Origin: Streptomyces ruber | Lineage (GTDB): Bacteria > Actinomycetota > Actinomycetes > Streptomycetales > Streptomycetaceae | DNA length: 64,000 nt | Direction of reading: 5' to 3' | Assembly (NCBI RefSeq): GCF_014648075.1 | Contig: NZ_BMQK01000007.1 | Span: 88,842-152,841 of the forward strand | Shown: in pieces, positions 46,302 through 55,246 of the stretch | Layout of the letters: each line of letters starts with the position of its first letter | Position numbering within the stretch: the first letter of the stretch is position 1 | Program-made: the position numbers and the translations under genes | Notes under the pieces: generated by a model | What the model was told of the DNA's origin: nothing | The model's database searches: none | The model's input: only the letters and a program-made list of their open reading frames with translations

Positions 46302-47156
46302 TCAGCTCTTGAGCGCCGCGGCGATGGACTCGGAGATCGGCGTGGTCGGGCGGCCGGTCAGCCGGGACAGGTCGCCGCTGGTACCGGCCAGCTCACCCTT
46401 CGCGATGGAGACCTCCACGCCCGCCAGGACCCCGGCGACCGGCTCGGGCAGCCCCGCGCCGGTCAGGATGCCGACGTAGTCCTCCTCGGACACCGGGTTG
46501 TAGGTGATCTCCCGGCCGGTCTGCCTGCTCAGCTCGGCGGCGTACTCGCCGAAGCTCCAGGCGACGTCACCGCTCAGCTCGTACGTCCTGCCCTCGTGCC
46601 CCTCGCCGGTCAGGACGGCGACGGCGGCGGCCGCGTAGTCGGCGCGCGAGGCGGAGGCGACGCGGCCCTCGCCGGCGGCCTGGACGACGGCGCCGTGCTC
46701 CAGGACGGGGGCGAGCCGCTCGGTGTAGTTCTCGTTGTACCAGCCGTTGCGCAGCAGGACGTACGGCAGCCCCGACGACAGGAGGATCTCCTCGGTGCCG
46801 CGGTGGGCGTCGGCGAGCGCGGCCTTGAGGCTGCCGGGCGCGCTGGTGTAGGCGAGGAGCGCGACCCCCGCCGTCCCGGCGGCGTCGATCACGGTCCTGT
46901 GCTGGCCCACGCGGTCCCTGTCGACCTCGCTGCCCGAGATGAGCAGCACCTTGTCACCGGCCGAGAAGACGCCGTCCAGGGACGCGGGGTCGTTGTAGTC
47001 CGCGACCGCGATCCGGACGCCGCGGGCGGCGAGGTCGGCGGCCTTCTCCCGGTTCCGTACGACGGCGGTGATCTGCTCGGCCGGGACCTTCTCCAGCAGT
47101 CCTTCGACGACGAAACGGCCGAGGTTCCCGGTGGCTCCGGTGACGACGATGCTCAT
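46302..47156 (-). CDS. NAD(P)H-binding quinone oxidoreductase-like protein (QorB/NmrA family)
   Basis: 284 aa. Atypical short-chain reductase: nucleotide-binding VVTGATGNLGRFVVEGLLEK (4-23), AVVRNREKAADLAARGVRIA, and LRNGWYNENYTERLAPVLEH, characteristic of the QorB (YtfG) NAD(P)H:quinone reductase group. Probably reduces small quinones in two-electron steps. Divergent from an HxlR regulator, the same arrangement as E. coli ytfG/ytfH and corynebacterial qor2/qorR (known). Good RBS AAGGAGA. Confidence 0.85.
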   Translation of the reverse strand: MSIVVTGATGNLGRFVVEGLLEKVPAEQITAVVRNREKAADLAARGVRIAVADYNDPASLDGVFSAGDKVLLISGSEVDRDRVGQHRTVIDAAGTAGVALLAYTSAPGSLKAALADAHRGTEEILLSSGLPYVLLRNGWYNENYTERLAPVLEHGAVVQAAGEGRVASASRADYAAAAVAVLTGEGHEGRTYELSGDVAWSFGEYAAELSRQTGREITYNPVSEEDYVGILTGAGLPEPVAGVLAGVEVSIAKGELAGTSGDLSRLTGRPTTPISESIAAALKS

Positions 47157-47220
47157 GGTCAGACATCTCCTTGTGGGGTGGCTCTGCCACTCACCATAGG
47201 CGGAGCGCTAACTAATCGAA

Positions 47221-47245
47221 AGTACCCACTTCGAGGTAAGGTACT
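47221..47245. promoter_or_regulatory. Probable HxlR/QorR operator
   Basis: Inverted repeat AGTACC (47221-47226) and GGTACT (47240-47245), spaced by 13 bp, directly before the regulator ATG at 47249 in the intergenic region shared by the two divergent genes. The GTAC half-site and location fit HxlR-type operators. Confidence 0.6.
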
Positions 47246-47248
47246 GGT

Positions 47249-47653
47249 ATGAAGGTAAGTGTAGAGTCGGTCGCCGCGGACGAGGCGATGTGCCCGCACC
47301 GCCTCGTCCTCGAACACGTCACGAGCCGCTGGGGCGTGCTGGTCCTGATGGCCCTCCTGGACCGCCCGCACCGCTTCAGCGAGCTGCGCCGGGCGATCGG
47401 CAGGGTCAGCGAGAAGATGCTCACGCAGACGCTGCAGACCCTGGAACGCGACGGCCTGGTCCACCGCGACGCCAAGCCGGTGATCCCCCCGCGGGTCGAC
47501 TACTCGCTCACGGACCTGGGCCGGGAGGCCGCCGAACAGGTCCGCGCCCTGGCGAACTGGACCCAGGAACGGATGGGCGAGGTGCAGAAGGCACGGGACG
47601 CCTACGACGCGACGCGCGATCGGCTCCGCGCGAGGTCGGGAGCCGGGGCGTAG
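47249..47653 (+). CDS. HxlR-family regulator, probable redox-sensing QorR
   Basis: 134 aa. Winged helix-turn-helix of the HxlR/DUF24 type: VTSRWGVLVLMALLDRPHRF, SELRRAIGRVSEKMLTQTLQ and PRVDYSLTDLGREAAE. The single Cys15 in AMCPHRLVLEHV corresponds to the redox cysteine of QorR and YodB-type members (known). It probably represses the divergent quinone reductase gene and itself until oxidised by quinones or diamide-like agents. Confidence 0.85.
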   Translation: MKVSVESVAADEAMCPHRLVLEHVTSRWGVLVLMALLDRPHRFSELRRAIGRVSEKMLTQTLQTLERDGLVHRDAKPVIPPRVDYSLTDLGREAAEQVRALANWTQERMGEVQKARDAYDATRDRLRARSGAGA

Positions 47654-47711
47654 GGCGGAGGGGGCGTGGAGAGGCGGGGCGTGCGGGAGGCGGGGCGTGC
47701 GGGAGCCGGGT

Positions 47712-47738
47712 GCCGTACGGACCGGCCTTCCGTACGGC
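47712..47738. terminator. Hairpin between convergent HxlR and korB genes
   Basis: 10-bp inverted repeat GCCGTACGGA (47712-47721) and TCCGTACGGC (47729-47738), loop of seven bases. Just upstream a 16-bp unit GCGGGGCGTGCGGGAG is tandemly duplicated (about 47676-47707). Confidence 0.7.
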
Positions 47739-47781
47739 ATCGACGCCCTTCCGCACCCCCGGCGCACCGACCGGTGCGGCG

Positions 47782-48861
47782 CTAGCCCACGACCGTCCAG
47801 GTGTCCCCGCCCGCCAGCAGCGCGGCCAGGTCGCCCTTGCCGTTCTGCTCGATGGCGGTGTCCAGCTGGTCGGCCATCCTGGTGTCGTACACCGGCCGGT
47901 CCACATTGCGGAGGACGCCGATCGGTGTGTGGTGCAGTGTGTCCGGGTCGGCCAGACGGGACAGGGCGAACGCCGTCGTCGGGGACGGTGCGTGCGCGTC
48001 GTGCACCAGTACCTGCGCCTCGTTCTGCGGGGTCACCGTGACCACCTTCAGGTCGCCGGTCGCGGGATCCCGTACGACGCCCTTGGCGCCCCCACCGCCG
48101 AAGCGGATCGGCCGGCCGTGCTCCAGGCGGATCACGGCCTCCTCGGCCTGCTGCTTGTCCTTGAGGACCTCGAAGGCGCCGTCGTTGAAGATGTTGCAGT
48201 TCTGGTAGATCTCCACCAGCGCCGTGCCGGGGTGCGCCGCGGCCTGCCGCAGCACCTCCGTCAGGTGCTTGCGGTCGGAGTCCACCGTTCGCGCCACGAA
48301 CGACGCCTCCGCCCCGATCGCCAGCGACACCGGGTTGAACGGCGCGTCCAGCGAGCCCATCGGTGTCGACTTCGTGATCTTCCCGACCTCCGAGGTCGGC
48401 GAGTACTGCCCCTTGGTGAGGCCGTAGATCCGGTTGTTGAACAGCAGGATCTTCAGGTTGACGTTGCGCCGCAGGGCGTGGATCAGGTGGTTGCCGCCGA
48501 TGGAGAGCGCGTCGCCGTCGCCCGTGACCACCCACACGCTCAGGTCCCGGCGAGAGGTGGCCAGGCCGGTCGCGATGGCGGGGGCCCGGCCGTGGATGGA
48601 GTGCATGCCGTACGTGTTCATGTAGTACGGGAACCGGGACGAGCAGCCGATGCCCGAGACGAAGACGATGTTTTCCTTGGCCAGACCCAGCTCGGGCATG
48701 AAGCCCTGGACGGCCGCGAGGACGGCGTAGTCACCGCAACCGGGGCACCAGCGCACCTCCTGATCGGACTTGAAGTCCTTCATGGACTGCTTGGCCACGG
48801 CCTTGGGCACGAGCGCGAGTGCCTCGAACGTGCCGGTCCCTTCCCTGGACGTCTCAGCCAT
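47782..48861 (-). CDS. korB: 2-oxoacid:ferredoxin oxidoreductase beta subunit (KorB)
   Basis: 359 aa. Thiamine-diphosphate subunit: RWCPGCGDYAVLAAVQGF (38-55), GIGCSSRFPYYMNTYGMHSI, the TPP/magnesium motif VTGDGDALSIGGNHLIHALR and LFNNRIYGLTKGQYSPTSE. With KorA it oxidises 2-oxoglutarate (or pyruvate) with CoA and passes electrons to ferredoxin; in Mycobacterium tuberculosis KorAB is a CoA-dependent 2-oxoglutarate:ferredoxin enzyme (known). ATG overlaps the end of korA by eight bases. Confidence 0.93.
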   Translation of the reverse strand: MAETSREGTGTFEALALVPKAVAKQSMKDFKSDQEVRWCPGCGDYAVLAAVQGFMPELGLAKENIVFVSGIGCSSRFPYYMNTYGMHSIHGRAPAIATGLATSRRDLSVWVVTGDGDALSIGGNHLIHALRRNVNLKILLFNNRIYGLTKGQYSPTSEVGKITKSTPMGSLDAPFNPVSLAIGAEASFVARTVDSDRKHLTEVLRQAAAHPGTALVEIYQNCNIFNDGAFEVLKDKQQAEEAVIRLEHGRPIRFGGGGAKGVVRDPATGDLKVVTVTPQNEAQVLVHDAHAPSPTTAFALSRLADPDTLHHTPIGVLRNVDRPVYDTRMADQLDTAIEQNGKGDLAALLAGGDTWTVVG

Positions 48862-50797
48862 CGATGGCCTCCTTGAGAGCCGTGGCGAGCTGTTCGGCCT
48901 TGAACGGCATGCCGTTGACCTGGGTGTACGACTGGGCGTCCACCAGGTACCTGGCCCGGATCAGCGTGGCGAGCTGACCGAGGTTCATCTCGGGGATCAC
49001 TACCTTGTCGTAACGCTCCAGCACCGTGCCGAGATTCCTCGGGAAGGGGTTGAGGTGGCGCAGATGTGCCTGGGCGACGGGCTTCCCGGCCGCGCGCAGG
49101 CGCCGTACCGCCGCAGTGATCGGCCCGTAGGTCGAGCCCCAGCCGAGCACCAGCGTGGCGGCCCGGTGCGGGTCGTCGACGGTGAGGTCGGGCACCTCGA
49201 TACCGTCGATCTTGGCCTGCCGGGTGCGGACCATGAAGTCGTGGTTGGCCGGGTCGTAGGAGATGTTGCCGGTGCCGTCCTGCTTCTCGATGCCGCCGAT
49301 CCGGTGCTCCAGACCCGGGGTGCCGGGAATGGCCCAGGGCCGGGCCAGGGTCTCGGGATCGCGTTTGTAGGGCCAGAAGGCCGTGCCGCCGTCCTCCAGG
49401 GTGTGGTTCGGCTCCTGCGCGAACCGCACCCGCAGATCCGGCAGTTCGTCCAGGTCCGGGATGCGCCACGGCTCGGAACCGTTGGCCAGGTAGCCGTCGG
49501 ACAGCAGGAACACCGGGGTGCGGTAGACCAGCGCGATACGGGCCGCCTCCAGCGCCGCGTCGAAACAGTCGGCCGGAGTGCGCGGGGCCACCACCGGCAC
49601 CGGGGCCTCGCCGTTGCGACCGAACATCGCCTGCAGCAGGTCGGCCTGCTCGGTCTTGGTCGGCAGTCCGGTGGACGGACCGCCGCGCTGGATGTCCACG
49701 ACCAGCAGCGGCAGCTCCAGGGAGACCGCCAGCCCGATGGTCTCGCTCTTGAGCGCCACCCCGGGCCCGGAGGTGGTGGTCACCGCCAGCGACCCGCCGA
49801 AGGCGGCACCCAGCGCGGCACCGATGCCGGCGATCTCGTCCTCGGCCTGGAAGGTGCGCACGCCGAAGTTCTTGTGCCGGCTCAGCTCGTGCAGAATGTC
49901 GGAGGCCGGAGTGATCGGGTAGGAACCCAGGTAGAGCGGCAGATCCGCCTGTCGGGAAGCGGCGATCAGCCCGTAGGACAGCGCCAGGTTCCCGGAGATG
50001 TTGCGGTAGGTGCCCACCGGGAACGCCTGCGCGGCCGGCGCCACCTGGTAGGAGACGGCGAAGTCCTCGGTGGTCTCACCGAAGTTCCAGCCCGCCCGGA
50101 ACGCGGCGATGTTCGCGGCGGCGATGTCCGGCTTCCTCGCGAACTTGGTCCGCAGGAACCGCTCGGTGCCCTCCGTGGGACGGTGGTACATCCACGACAA
50201 CAGGCCCAGCGCGAACATGTTCTTGCTGCGCTCGGCCTCCTTGCGGCTGAGGGCGAAGTCCTTCAGCGACTCCACGGTCAGCGTCGTCAACGGCACCGGA
50301 TGGAGGCTGTAGCCGGCGAGGGAACCGTCCTCCAGGGGACTGGCGGTGTATCCGACCTTCTGCAACGCCCGCCGGGTGAACTCGTCGGTGTTGACGATGA
50401 TCTCCGCGCCGCGGGGCAGGTCGGCGAGGTTGGCCTTCAGGGCCGCCGGGTTCATGGCGACCAGCACGTCCGGCGCGTCGCCCGGAGTGAGGATGTCGTG
50501 GTCGGCGAAATGGAGCTGGAAGGACGAGACGCCGGGCAGGGTGCCGGCGGGGGCGCGGATCTCGGCGGGAAAGTTCGGCAGCGTCGACAGGTCATTGCCG
50601 AAGGACGCGGTCTCGGAGGTGAAACGGTCGCCCGTGAGCTGCATACCGTCACCCGAATCACCCGCGAAACGAATGATCACCCGGTCCAGCCGGCGGACGT
50701 CCTTGACGCCTGCCGGATCGCGCTGCTCCCCCACGACGACTTCTTCGTCGGCCTGCTCTCCTGGCTGCTCCTCTGGACTGCTGACCTGGCTGGTCAC
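48854..50797 (-). CDS. korA: 2-oxoacid:ferredoxin oxidoreductase alpha subunit with fused gamma domain (KorA)
   Basis: 647 aa from GTG 50797, nine bases after GGAGG; upstream in-frame codons are non-conserved. Residues about 35-230 are the gamma (CoA-binding type) domain: VIIRFAGDSGDGMQLTGD and LVAMNPAALKANLADLPRGA. The alpha domain follows: GSYPITPASDILHELSRHK, AEDEIAGIGAALGAAFGG and TTTSGPGVALKSETIGLA, typical of pyruvate/2-oxoglutarate:ferredoxin oxidoreductases. No ferredoxin (delta) domain or gene is adjacent. The two-gene operon lies 4.4 kb before the second nuo cluster, separated by a two-kinase signalling system. Confidence 0.93.
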   Translation of the reverse strand: MTSQVSSPEEQPGEQADEEVVVGEQRDPAGVKDVRRLDRVIIRFAGDSGDGMQLTGDRFTSETASFGNDLSTLPNFPAEIRAPAGTLPGVSSFQLHFADHDILTPGDAPDVLVAMNPAALKANLADLPRGAEIIVNTDEFTRRALQKVGYTASPLEDGSLAGYSLHPVPLTTLTVESLKDFALSRKEAERSKNMFALGLLSWMYHRPTEGTERFLRTKFARKPDIAAANIAAFRAGWNFGETTEDFAVSYQVAPAAQAFPVGTYRNISGNLALSYGLIAASRQADLPLYLGSYPITPASDILHELSRHKNFGVRTFQAEDEIAGIGAALGAAFGGSLAVTTTSGPGVALKSETIGLAVSLELPLLVVDIQRGGPSTGLPTKTEQADLLQAMFGRNGEAPVPVVAPRTPADCFDAALEAARIALVYRTPVFLLSDGYLANGSEPWRIPDLDELPDLRVRFAQEPNHTLEDGGTAFWPYKRDPETLARPWAIPGTPGLEHRIGGIEKQDGTGNISYDPANHDFMVRTRQAKIDGIEVPDLTVDDPHRAATLVLGWGSTYGPITAAVRRLRAAGKPVAQAHLRHLNPFPRNLGTVLERYDKVVIPEMNLGQLATLIRARYLVDAQSYTQVNGMPFKAEQLATALKEAIDG

Positions 50798-51021
50798 TGA
50801 ACTGGACCTCCTTCGAGGCGGCTGTCGGGGAGCGGCCCTCCCACCGGCCTTCCCACGGTCAACCCTACGTCTGTAAGGGTCGACTTCCCCTGGATGCTCG
50901 CATAATGGACACAACTCTGAGACCGCTCGGCTCCCGGACTTGTCACGATTTACTCGCCCCCCGATGCTTCTCCGAAGACGCTGCGCGCTCATCCTGCGGT
51001 TCTTCGTCCGACGGCTCCCGG

Positions 51022-51079
51022 ACGGCTGACACGTTCAACGACCGGCACTGACGGCTGACACGTTCAACGACCGGCACTG
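51022..51079. repeat. Perfect 29-bp tandem duplication in the korA-regulator intergenic region
   Basis: The unit GACGGCTGACACGTTC followed by AACGACCGGCACT occurs at 51022-51050 and exactly again at 51051-51079, then decays (GACGGAAGG). The whole interval 50798-51185 (388 bp) has no credible gene; it should hold the korA promoter (near 50880-50900, CATAATGGAC) and the end of the response-regulator transcript, with CTGACAC/GTGTCAG (51167-51181) as a short terminator-like dyad. Confidence 0.75.
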
Positions 51080-51185
51080 ACGGAAGGGCACCGACCGCCA
51101 CTGACGGGAAGGCCGCGATCACCGTTGACGGATCGGCGTCGGCCGGTGACCGGGAACCGTCGAACGCTGACACGGTGTCAGCCCG

Positions 51186-51857
51186 TCACGAGTTCAGATA
51201 AGTCAGTACTGCCAGGACACGCCGGTGATCCCCGTCGCTCGGCGAGAGGCCGAGCTTGAGGAAGATGTTGCTGACGTGCTTCTCGACGGCTCCGTCGCTC
51301 ACCACGAGCTGCCGGGCGATGGCCGAGTTGGTCCGCCCCTCGGCCATGAGGCCCAGCACTTCCCGCTCTCTCGGGGTGAGTCCCGCGAGCACGTCCTGCT
51401 TCCGGCTGCGCCCGAGCAGTTGCGCGACCACCTCCGGGTCCAGCGCGGTGCCTCCTCGGGCCACCCGCGCCACCGCGTCGACGAACTCACGCACTTCGGC
51501 TACCCGGTCCTTCAGCAGATAGCCGACCCCACGACTGGATCCGGCCAGCAACTCGGTGGCGTACTGCTCCTCCACGTACTGCGACAGCACGAGCACCCCC
51601 AGGCCGGGATGGCGTCGACGCAACCGCACCGCTGCTCTGACGCCTTCGTCCGTGTGCGTCGGGGGCATCCGCACGTCCGCGACCACCACATCCGGCAACT
51701 CGTCCTGCGCCGCCAGTTCGGTGATCGTCTTGATCAGCGCCTCCCCGTCGCCCACACCCGCCACGACCTCGTGGCCGCGGTCGGTCAACAGCCGGGTCAG
51801 CCCCTCACGGAGCAGCACCGAATCCTCGGCGATGACAACGCGCACCCTGTTTTCCAC
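51186..51857 (-). CDS. NarL/FixJ-family response regulator
   Basis: 223 aa from GTG 51857. Receiver domain: acidic pair in VVIAEDSVLLREGL, phospho-acceptor Asp61 in VVVADVRMPP, Ser in VLVLSQYVEE and Lys in GYLLKDRVAEV. LuxR-type helix-turn-helix: LTPREREVLGLMAEGRTNSA and VSDGAVEKHVSNIFLKLGL (about 155-205). Lies in the same direction as two sensor kinases and next to the second nuo cluster, whose expression it may control (inference). Confidence 0.92.
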   Translation of the reverse strand: MENRVRVVIAEDSVLLREGLTRLLTDRGHEVVAGVGDGEALIKTITELAAQDELPDVVVADVRMPPTHTDEGVRAAVRLRRRHPGLGVLVLSQYVEEQYATELLAGSSRGVGYLLKDRVAEVREFVDAVARVARGGTALDPEVVAQLLGRSRKQDVLAGLTPREREVLGLMAEGRTNSAIARQLVVSDGAVEKHVSNIFLKLGLSPSDGDHRRVLAVLTYLNS

Positions 51858-52110
51858 GATTTCCGGCCCCCCGAGCCCTGTGTGTCCGACGCCTCCCCGG
51901 CACATCAGTATCCCGCGATCCGCCGCTTCCCACGGGGCCTGTGGATAACTCGTGATTCCCGCCGCGAAGGGGACAGCGAAACGTCCTCCGTCCGCACGAA
52001 CCGCACGGACGGAGGACGCGTACGAGCACCGAACCGGGCACGCTGTGCGCCGAGGCCGAGGCCGAGGCCGGGACCGGGACCGAGGCCGAGGTCGTCGACG
52101 GGGATCGAGG

Positions 52111-52170
52111 CCGGGACCGAGCGTGACCGGGACCGAGCGTGACCGGGACCGAGCGTGACCGGGACCGAGG
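52111..52170. repeat. 16-bp tandem repeat between kinase and regulator genes
   Basis: CCGGGACCGAGCGTGA in three perfect tandem copies (52111-52158) plus a partial fourth, embedded in a longer CCGAGG/CCGGGA-rich tract (about 52049-52190). The interval 51858-52210 (353 bp) has no gene that I can support. It separates the upstream kinase gene from the regulator that would otherwise be in one operon. Confidence 0.8.
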
Positions 52171-52210
52171 CCGGGATCGAGACCGAGTTCGACCCAGAAC
52201 GAGTGCGATC

Positions 52211-53557
52211 TCACCCCCTGCGCCAGGGCAGCTCCGCCGTCACCCGAGTGGGCCCGCCCCGGGGCGAATCCACCACCAGGACCCCGTCGACCGCGTCCAA
52301 CCGCTCGGCCAGCCCCGCCAGGCCGGATCCGCCGGACACCTCGGCGCCGCCCACCCCGTCGTCCATGACCTGGAGCAGCAGCCGGTCGTCCACCTTCCAC
52401 ACGTCCACGGTCGCCCGAGTGGCCCGCGCATGCTTGCTGACGTTCTGGAGCAGCTCCGACACCGTGAAGTACGCGATGCCCTCGATCGCCGGCAACGGCC
52501 GGACCGGCAGGTCCACGTCCACCTCCACCGGGACCGCACACCGCGACGCCACCGAGGACAGTGCCGCGTCCAGTCCACGGTCGGTCAGCACCGCCGGATG
52601 GATCCCGCGCGCGAGGTCACGCAGTTCCTGTAGCGCGGTCTTCACCTCACCGTGGGCCTCGTCCACCATGCGTGCCGCGGCCTCCGGGTCCTCGGCCAGC
52701 TTCTCCTTCGCGAGTCCCAGGTCCATGGCCAGCGCCACCAGCCGGGCCTGCGCGCCGTCGTGCAGGTCGCGTTCGATGCGCCGCAGGTCGGCGGCGGCGG
52801 TGTCGACGACGACCCCTCGGTCCGACTCCAGCTCCACCACGCGCGTCGCCAGCCAGGACGGCCCCAGCAACCCGTGCACCAGCAGCCGGTCCACCATCGT
52901 CAGCGCCCGCACGATCCACGGGGTGGCCAGCGTGACCAGCAGTCCGATACCGGCCGTCACGGTGAGCTCGAAAGGGTTGTCCAGATACACGCTGTGCGTC
53001 TCGTCACCGTACAGCTGTATACCGCCCTGCCCCGCCCACGTCGGGAACACCCAGAACCAGAGCGGATACGTCAGCAGCGCCCACCCGGTGATCCACAGGG
53101 GCAGCGCCACCGAGAACGAGAACACCGCCCACGGCAGGAACAGGACCGCGTACAGCACGTGCCGCCACGAGGTGCCGCTCCTGAGGACGGCGCCCGTCCA
53201 CGCCATGGCCCCGGAGCCCTTGACCCGCAACGGCTCCGGCTCGGTCACCGTCATGCCGAGCAGCCCGCGCGCCCGCGCGCGCTCCAGCGCGCCGAACCCC
53301 CGGCAGCCCGCCAGAGCGGCGGCGAGCACCGGCACGCCGAGGAAGGTGATCAGCAGGCCGGCGCCGACCGACACCATGGTCACGGCGTACGTGAACATCA
53401 GGACGGCGATCGGCAGGCTCAGCAGCACATGGCAGAACTCCAGCCGGCTGCGCGCCTCGAACGGTGCCCGCAATACCGCCGGGAACCGGTGCGGTCGCTC
53501 CTCCAAGACCTCGGGGTCGCGCCAGTTCCCGTATCCGCTTCCATACTCCGTGGCCAT
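52211..53557 (-). CDS. Membrane sensor histidine kinase (HisKA_3 type), copy 1
   Basis: 448 aa from ATG 53557 (MATEYGSG), preceded by GACGAGG. Paired hydrophobic segments near residues 45-95 (LPIAVLMFTYAVTMVSVGAG, LLITFLGVPVLAAAL) and 120-240, then the dimerisation box RRIERDLHDGAQARLVALAM with the phosphorylated His, and an ATPase domain with N-box SELLQNVSKHA, DDGVGG and GGSGLAGLAERL. The extracytoplasmic loops are short, suggesting sensing within the membrane. Close paralogue of the next upstream kinase. Confidence 0.9.
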   Translation of the reverse strand: MATEYGSGYGNWRDPEVLEERPHRFPAVLRAPFEARSRLEFCHVLLSLPIAVLMFTYAVTMVSVGAGLLITFLGVPVLAAALAGCRGFGALERARARGLLGMTVTEPEPLRVKGSGAMAWTGAVLRSGTSWRHVLYAVLFLPWAVFSFSVALPLWITGWALLTYPLWFWVFPTWAGQGGIQLYGDETHSVYLDNPFELTVTAGIGLLVTLATPWIVRALTMVDRLLVHGLLGPSWLATRVVELESDRGVVVDTAAADLRRIERDLHDGAQARLVALAMDLGLAKEKLAEDPEAAARMVDEAHGEVKTALQELRDLARGIHPAVLTDRGLDAALSSVASRCAVPVEVDVDLPVRPLPAIEGIAYFTVSELLQNVSKHARATRATVDVWKVDDRLLLQVMDDGVGGAEVSGGSGLAGLAERLDAVDGVLVVDSPRGGPTRVTAELPWRRG

Positions 53558-53690
53558 CGTCCTCGTCCGTTTCTCCCCTGATCCGCACTCGGATCTCGCC
53601 TGGGCTGCCGTGATGCGGTTCCACAGTGCTGGAGCCACGACGAACGGACTATGGAGGCCATCGGCGTCTTGGAACGGGGGTTTTCCCTAC

Positions 53691-54953
53691 CTACCTCCGG
53701 TCCCGGTCCCGCCACGGCAGCTCCGCCGTCACCGTGGTCGGGCCGCCCTCCGGCGACTCGACGACGAACAGGCCGTCCACCGCGCCGAGCCGCTCCGCGA
53801 GCCCCGCCAGGCCCGTGCCGCCGTCCAGGTCGGCGCCCCCCTTCCCGTCGTCCCGGACCTGGATGAGCAGCCGGTCGTCGGCGCGCCACACGTCCACGGC
53901 GGCGGAGCGGGCCCCGCTGTGCTTGCTGACGTTCTGCAGGAGCTCGGAGACCGTGAAGTACGCGATGCCCTCGATGGCGGCGGCAGGCCGCGTCTCCAGG
54001 TCGACGGAGACCTCCACGGGCGCCGTGCAACGGGACGCCACCGAGGACAGCGCCGCGTCCAGCCCCCGGTCGGTCAGCACCGCCGGATGGATCCCGCGCG
54101 CGAGGTCACGCAACTCCTGGAGCGCCAGCTTCACCTCGCCGTGCGCCTCCTCGACCATCGCCGCCGCCGAGTCGGGGTCCTCCAGCAGCTTCTCCTTGGC
54201 GAGCCCGAGCCCCATGGCGAGGTTGACCAGCCGGGCCTGCGCGCCGTCGTGCAGGTCGCGTTCGATGCGCCGCAGGTCGGCGGCGGCGGTGTCGACGACG
54301 ATCCCCCGGTCGGACTCCAGTTCCGCGATACGGCGTTCCAGGGCCTCGGAGGGGGACAGCAGGCCACGCACCATGGCCCGGTCCACGTTCGTCAGCCCGC
54401 GCACGATGAACGGCAGCACCGGCCACAGCACGAACAGCGACACGAGCGTCACGGTGAACGTCACGACGCCCCAGGGCAGCCGCGTCAGCTCGTAGAGCAT
54501 CGCGCGCCAGCCCACCGGGTCCTTCACGGCCATCCGCAACCACGCGAAGAACCCGCCGCCGCGGCGCAACGGCAGCGGACTCGGCTCTTCCACCCGTACC
54601 CCGAGCAGCGCCCGCGCCCGCGCGCGCTCCAGCCTGCCCAGGAGCCGGGCACCCATCAGCGCGGCCGCGAGCAGAGGGAAGCCGATCACGGTCACCGTCA
54701 GGGCAGCTCCGGTGGACAGCGCGGTCACCGCGTACGTGAACCCGAGCAGCGTCACCGGCAGATTGACGAGGAGATGGGCTGTCTCCTTCCAGGTCCGCGC
54801 CTCGAACGCGAACCGGGCCGGCGGCAGCGGAGCGGACGCCGTCGGGCTGCCCGTCCTACGGCCGCCGGACGCCGGCCGCCCGCGCGCGGGGCTCCGCGGA
54901 CGGGTGGGCGCGTCGTCGACGTCGGTGGTGGGGCCGGCAGGGAGAGCGGTCAT
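53691..54953 (-). CDS. Membrane sensor histidine kinase (HisKA_3 type), copy 2
   Basis: 420 aa from ATG 54953; the long in-frame extension upstream is not kinase-like and overlaps the nuo2 promoter region. Same architecture as copy 1: N-terminal membrane domain (LPVTLLGFTYAVTALSTGAA, LTVTVIGFPLLAAALMGARL), His box RRIERDLHDGAQARLVNLAM, N-box SELLQNVSKHSG and DDGKGG, GGTGLAGLAERL. Long stretches around the His box and N-box match copy 1 at both protein and DNA level, so the pair arose by tandem duplication. Divergent from nuoA2. Confidence 0.9.
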   Translation of the reverse strand: MTALPAGPTTDVDDAPTRPRSPARGRPASGGRRTGSPTASAPLPPARFAFEARTWKETAHLLVNLPVTLLGFTYAVTALSTGAALTVTVIGFPLLAAALMGARLLGRLERARARALLGVRVEEPSPLPLRRGGGFFAWLRMAVKDPVGWRAMLYELTRLPWGVVTFTVTLVSLFVLWPVLPFIVRGLTNVDRAMVRGLLSPSEALERRIAELESDRGIVVDTAAADLRRIERDLHDGAQARLVNLAMGLGLAKEKLLEDPDSAAAMVEEAHGEVKLALQELRDLARGIHPAVLTDRGLDAALSSVASRCTAPVEVSVDLETRPAAAIEGIAYFTVSELLQNVSKHSGARSAAVDVWRADDRLLIQVRDDGKGGADLDGGTGLAGLAERLGAVDGLFVVESPEGGPTTVTAELPWRDRDRR

Positions 54954-55108
54954 GCCCCACAGAGTGCCTGCCCGCCCCCGGTCGCGCCATGAGGTGGGCC
55001 GCCCGTCCGTCCTGGGGAGAACCCCACCCCCGACGGCACCGCCGCTTCCTTGCGGGCGCGCCCAGGCACATCGGGACGGCAACCGGATGTCGGGCCGTGA
55101 CGGGATGC

Positions 55109-55188
55109 TTACCGTCTCTTTAGCAGGGCCTAGACTCCCGTGCGTACAGATCGTCGAACGCGGCGTACCGGGGTGCGGAACCCGCACC
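55109..55188 (+). promoter_or_regulatory. Probable promoter and leader dyad of the second nuo cluster
   Basis: TTACCG (55109-55114) and TAGACT (55131-55136) with a 16-bp spacer look like a housekeeping-type promoter. In the expected leader GGTGCGG (55172-55178) and CCGCACC (55182-55188) form a tight dyad. No Rex-type site is seen in 54954-55246, unlike the first nuo operon. Confidence 0.5.
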
Positions 55189-55246
55189 AGGCGCACCGCA
55201 CACACCAGGACACGGGGCCTGTCAGGTCAGGGAGCGAGGGACGGAC

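Noticed and set aside
53560..55205. N-terminal extensions of the kinases (starts at 53638 and 55205)
   Set aside because: The added residues are not kinase-like and, for copy 2, overlap the nuo2 promoter; later ATG codons fit the family lengths.
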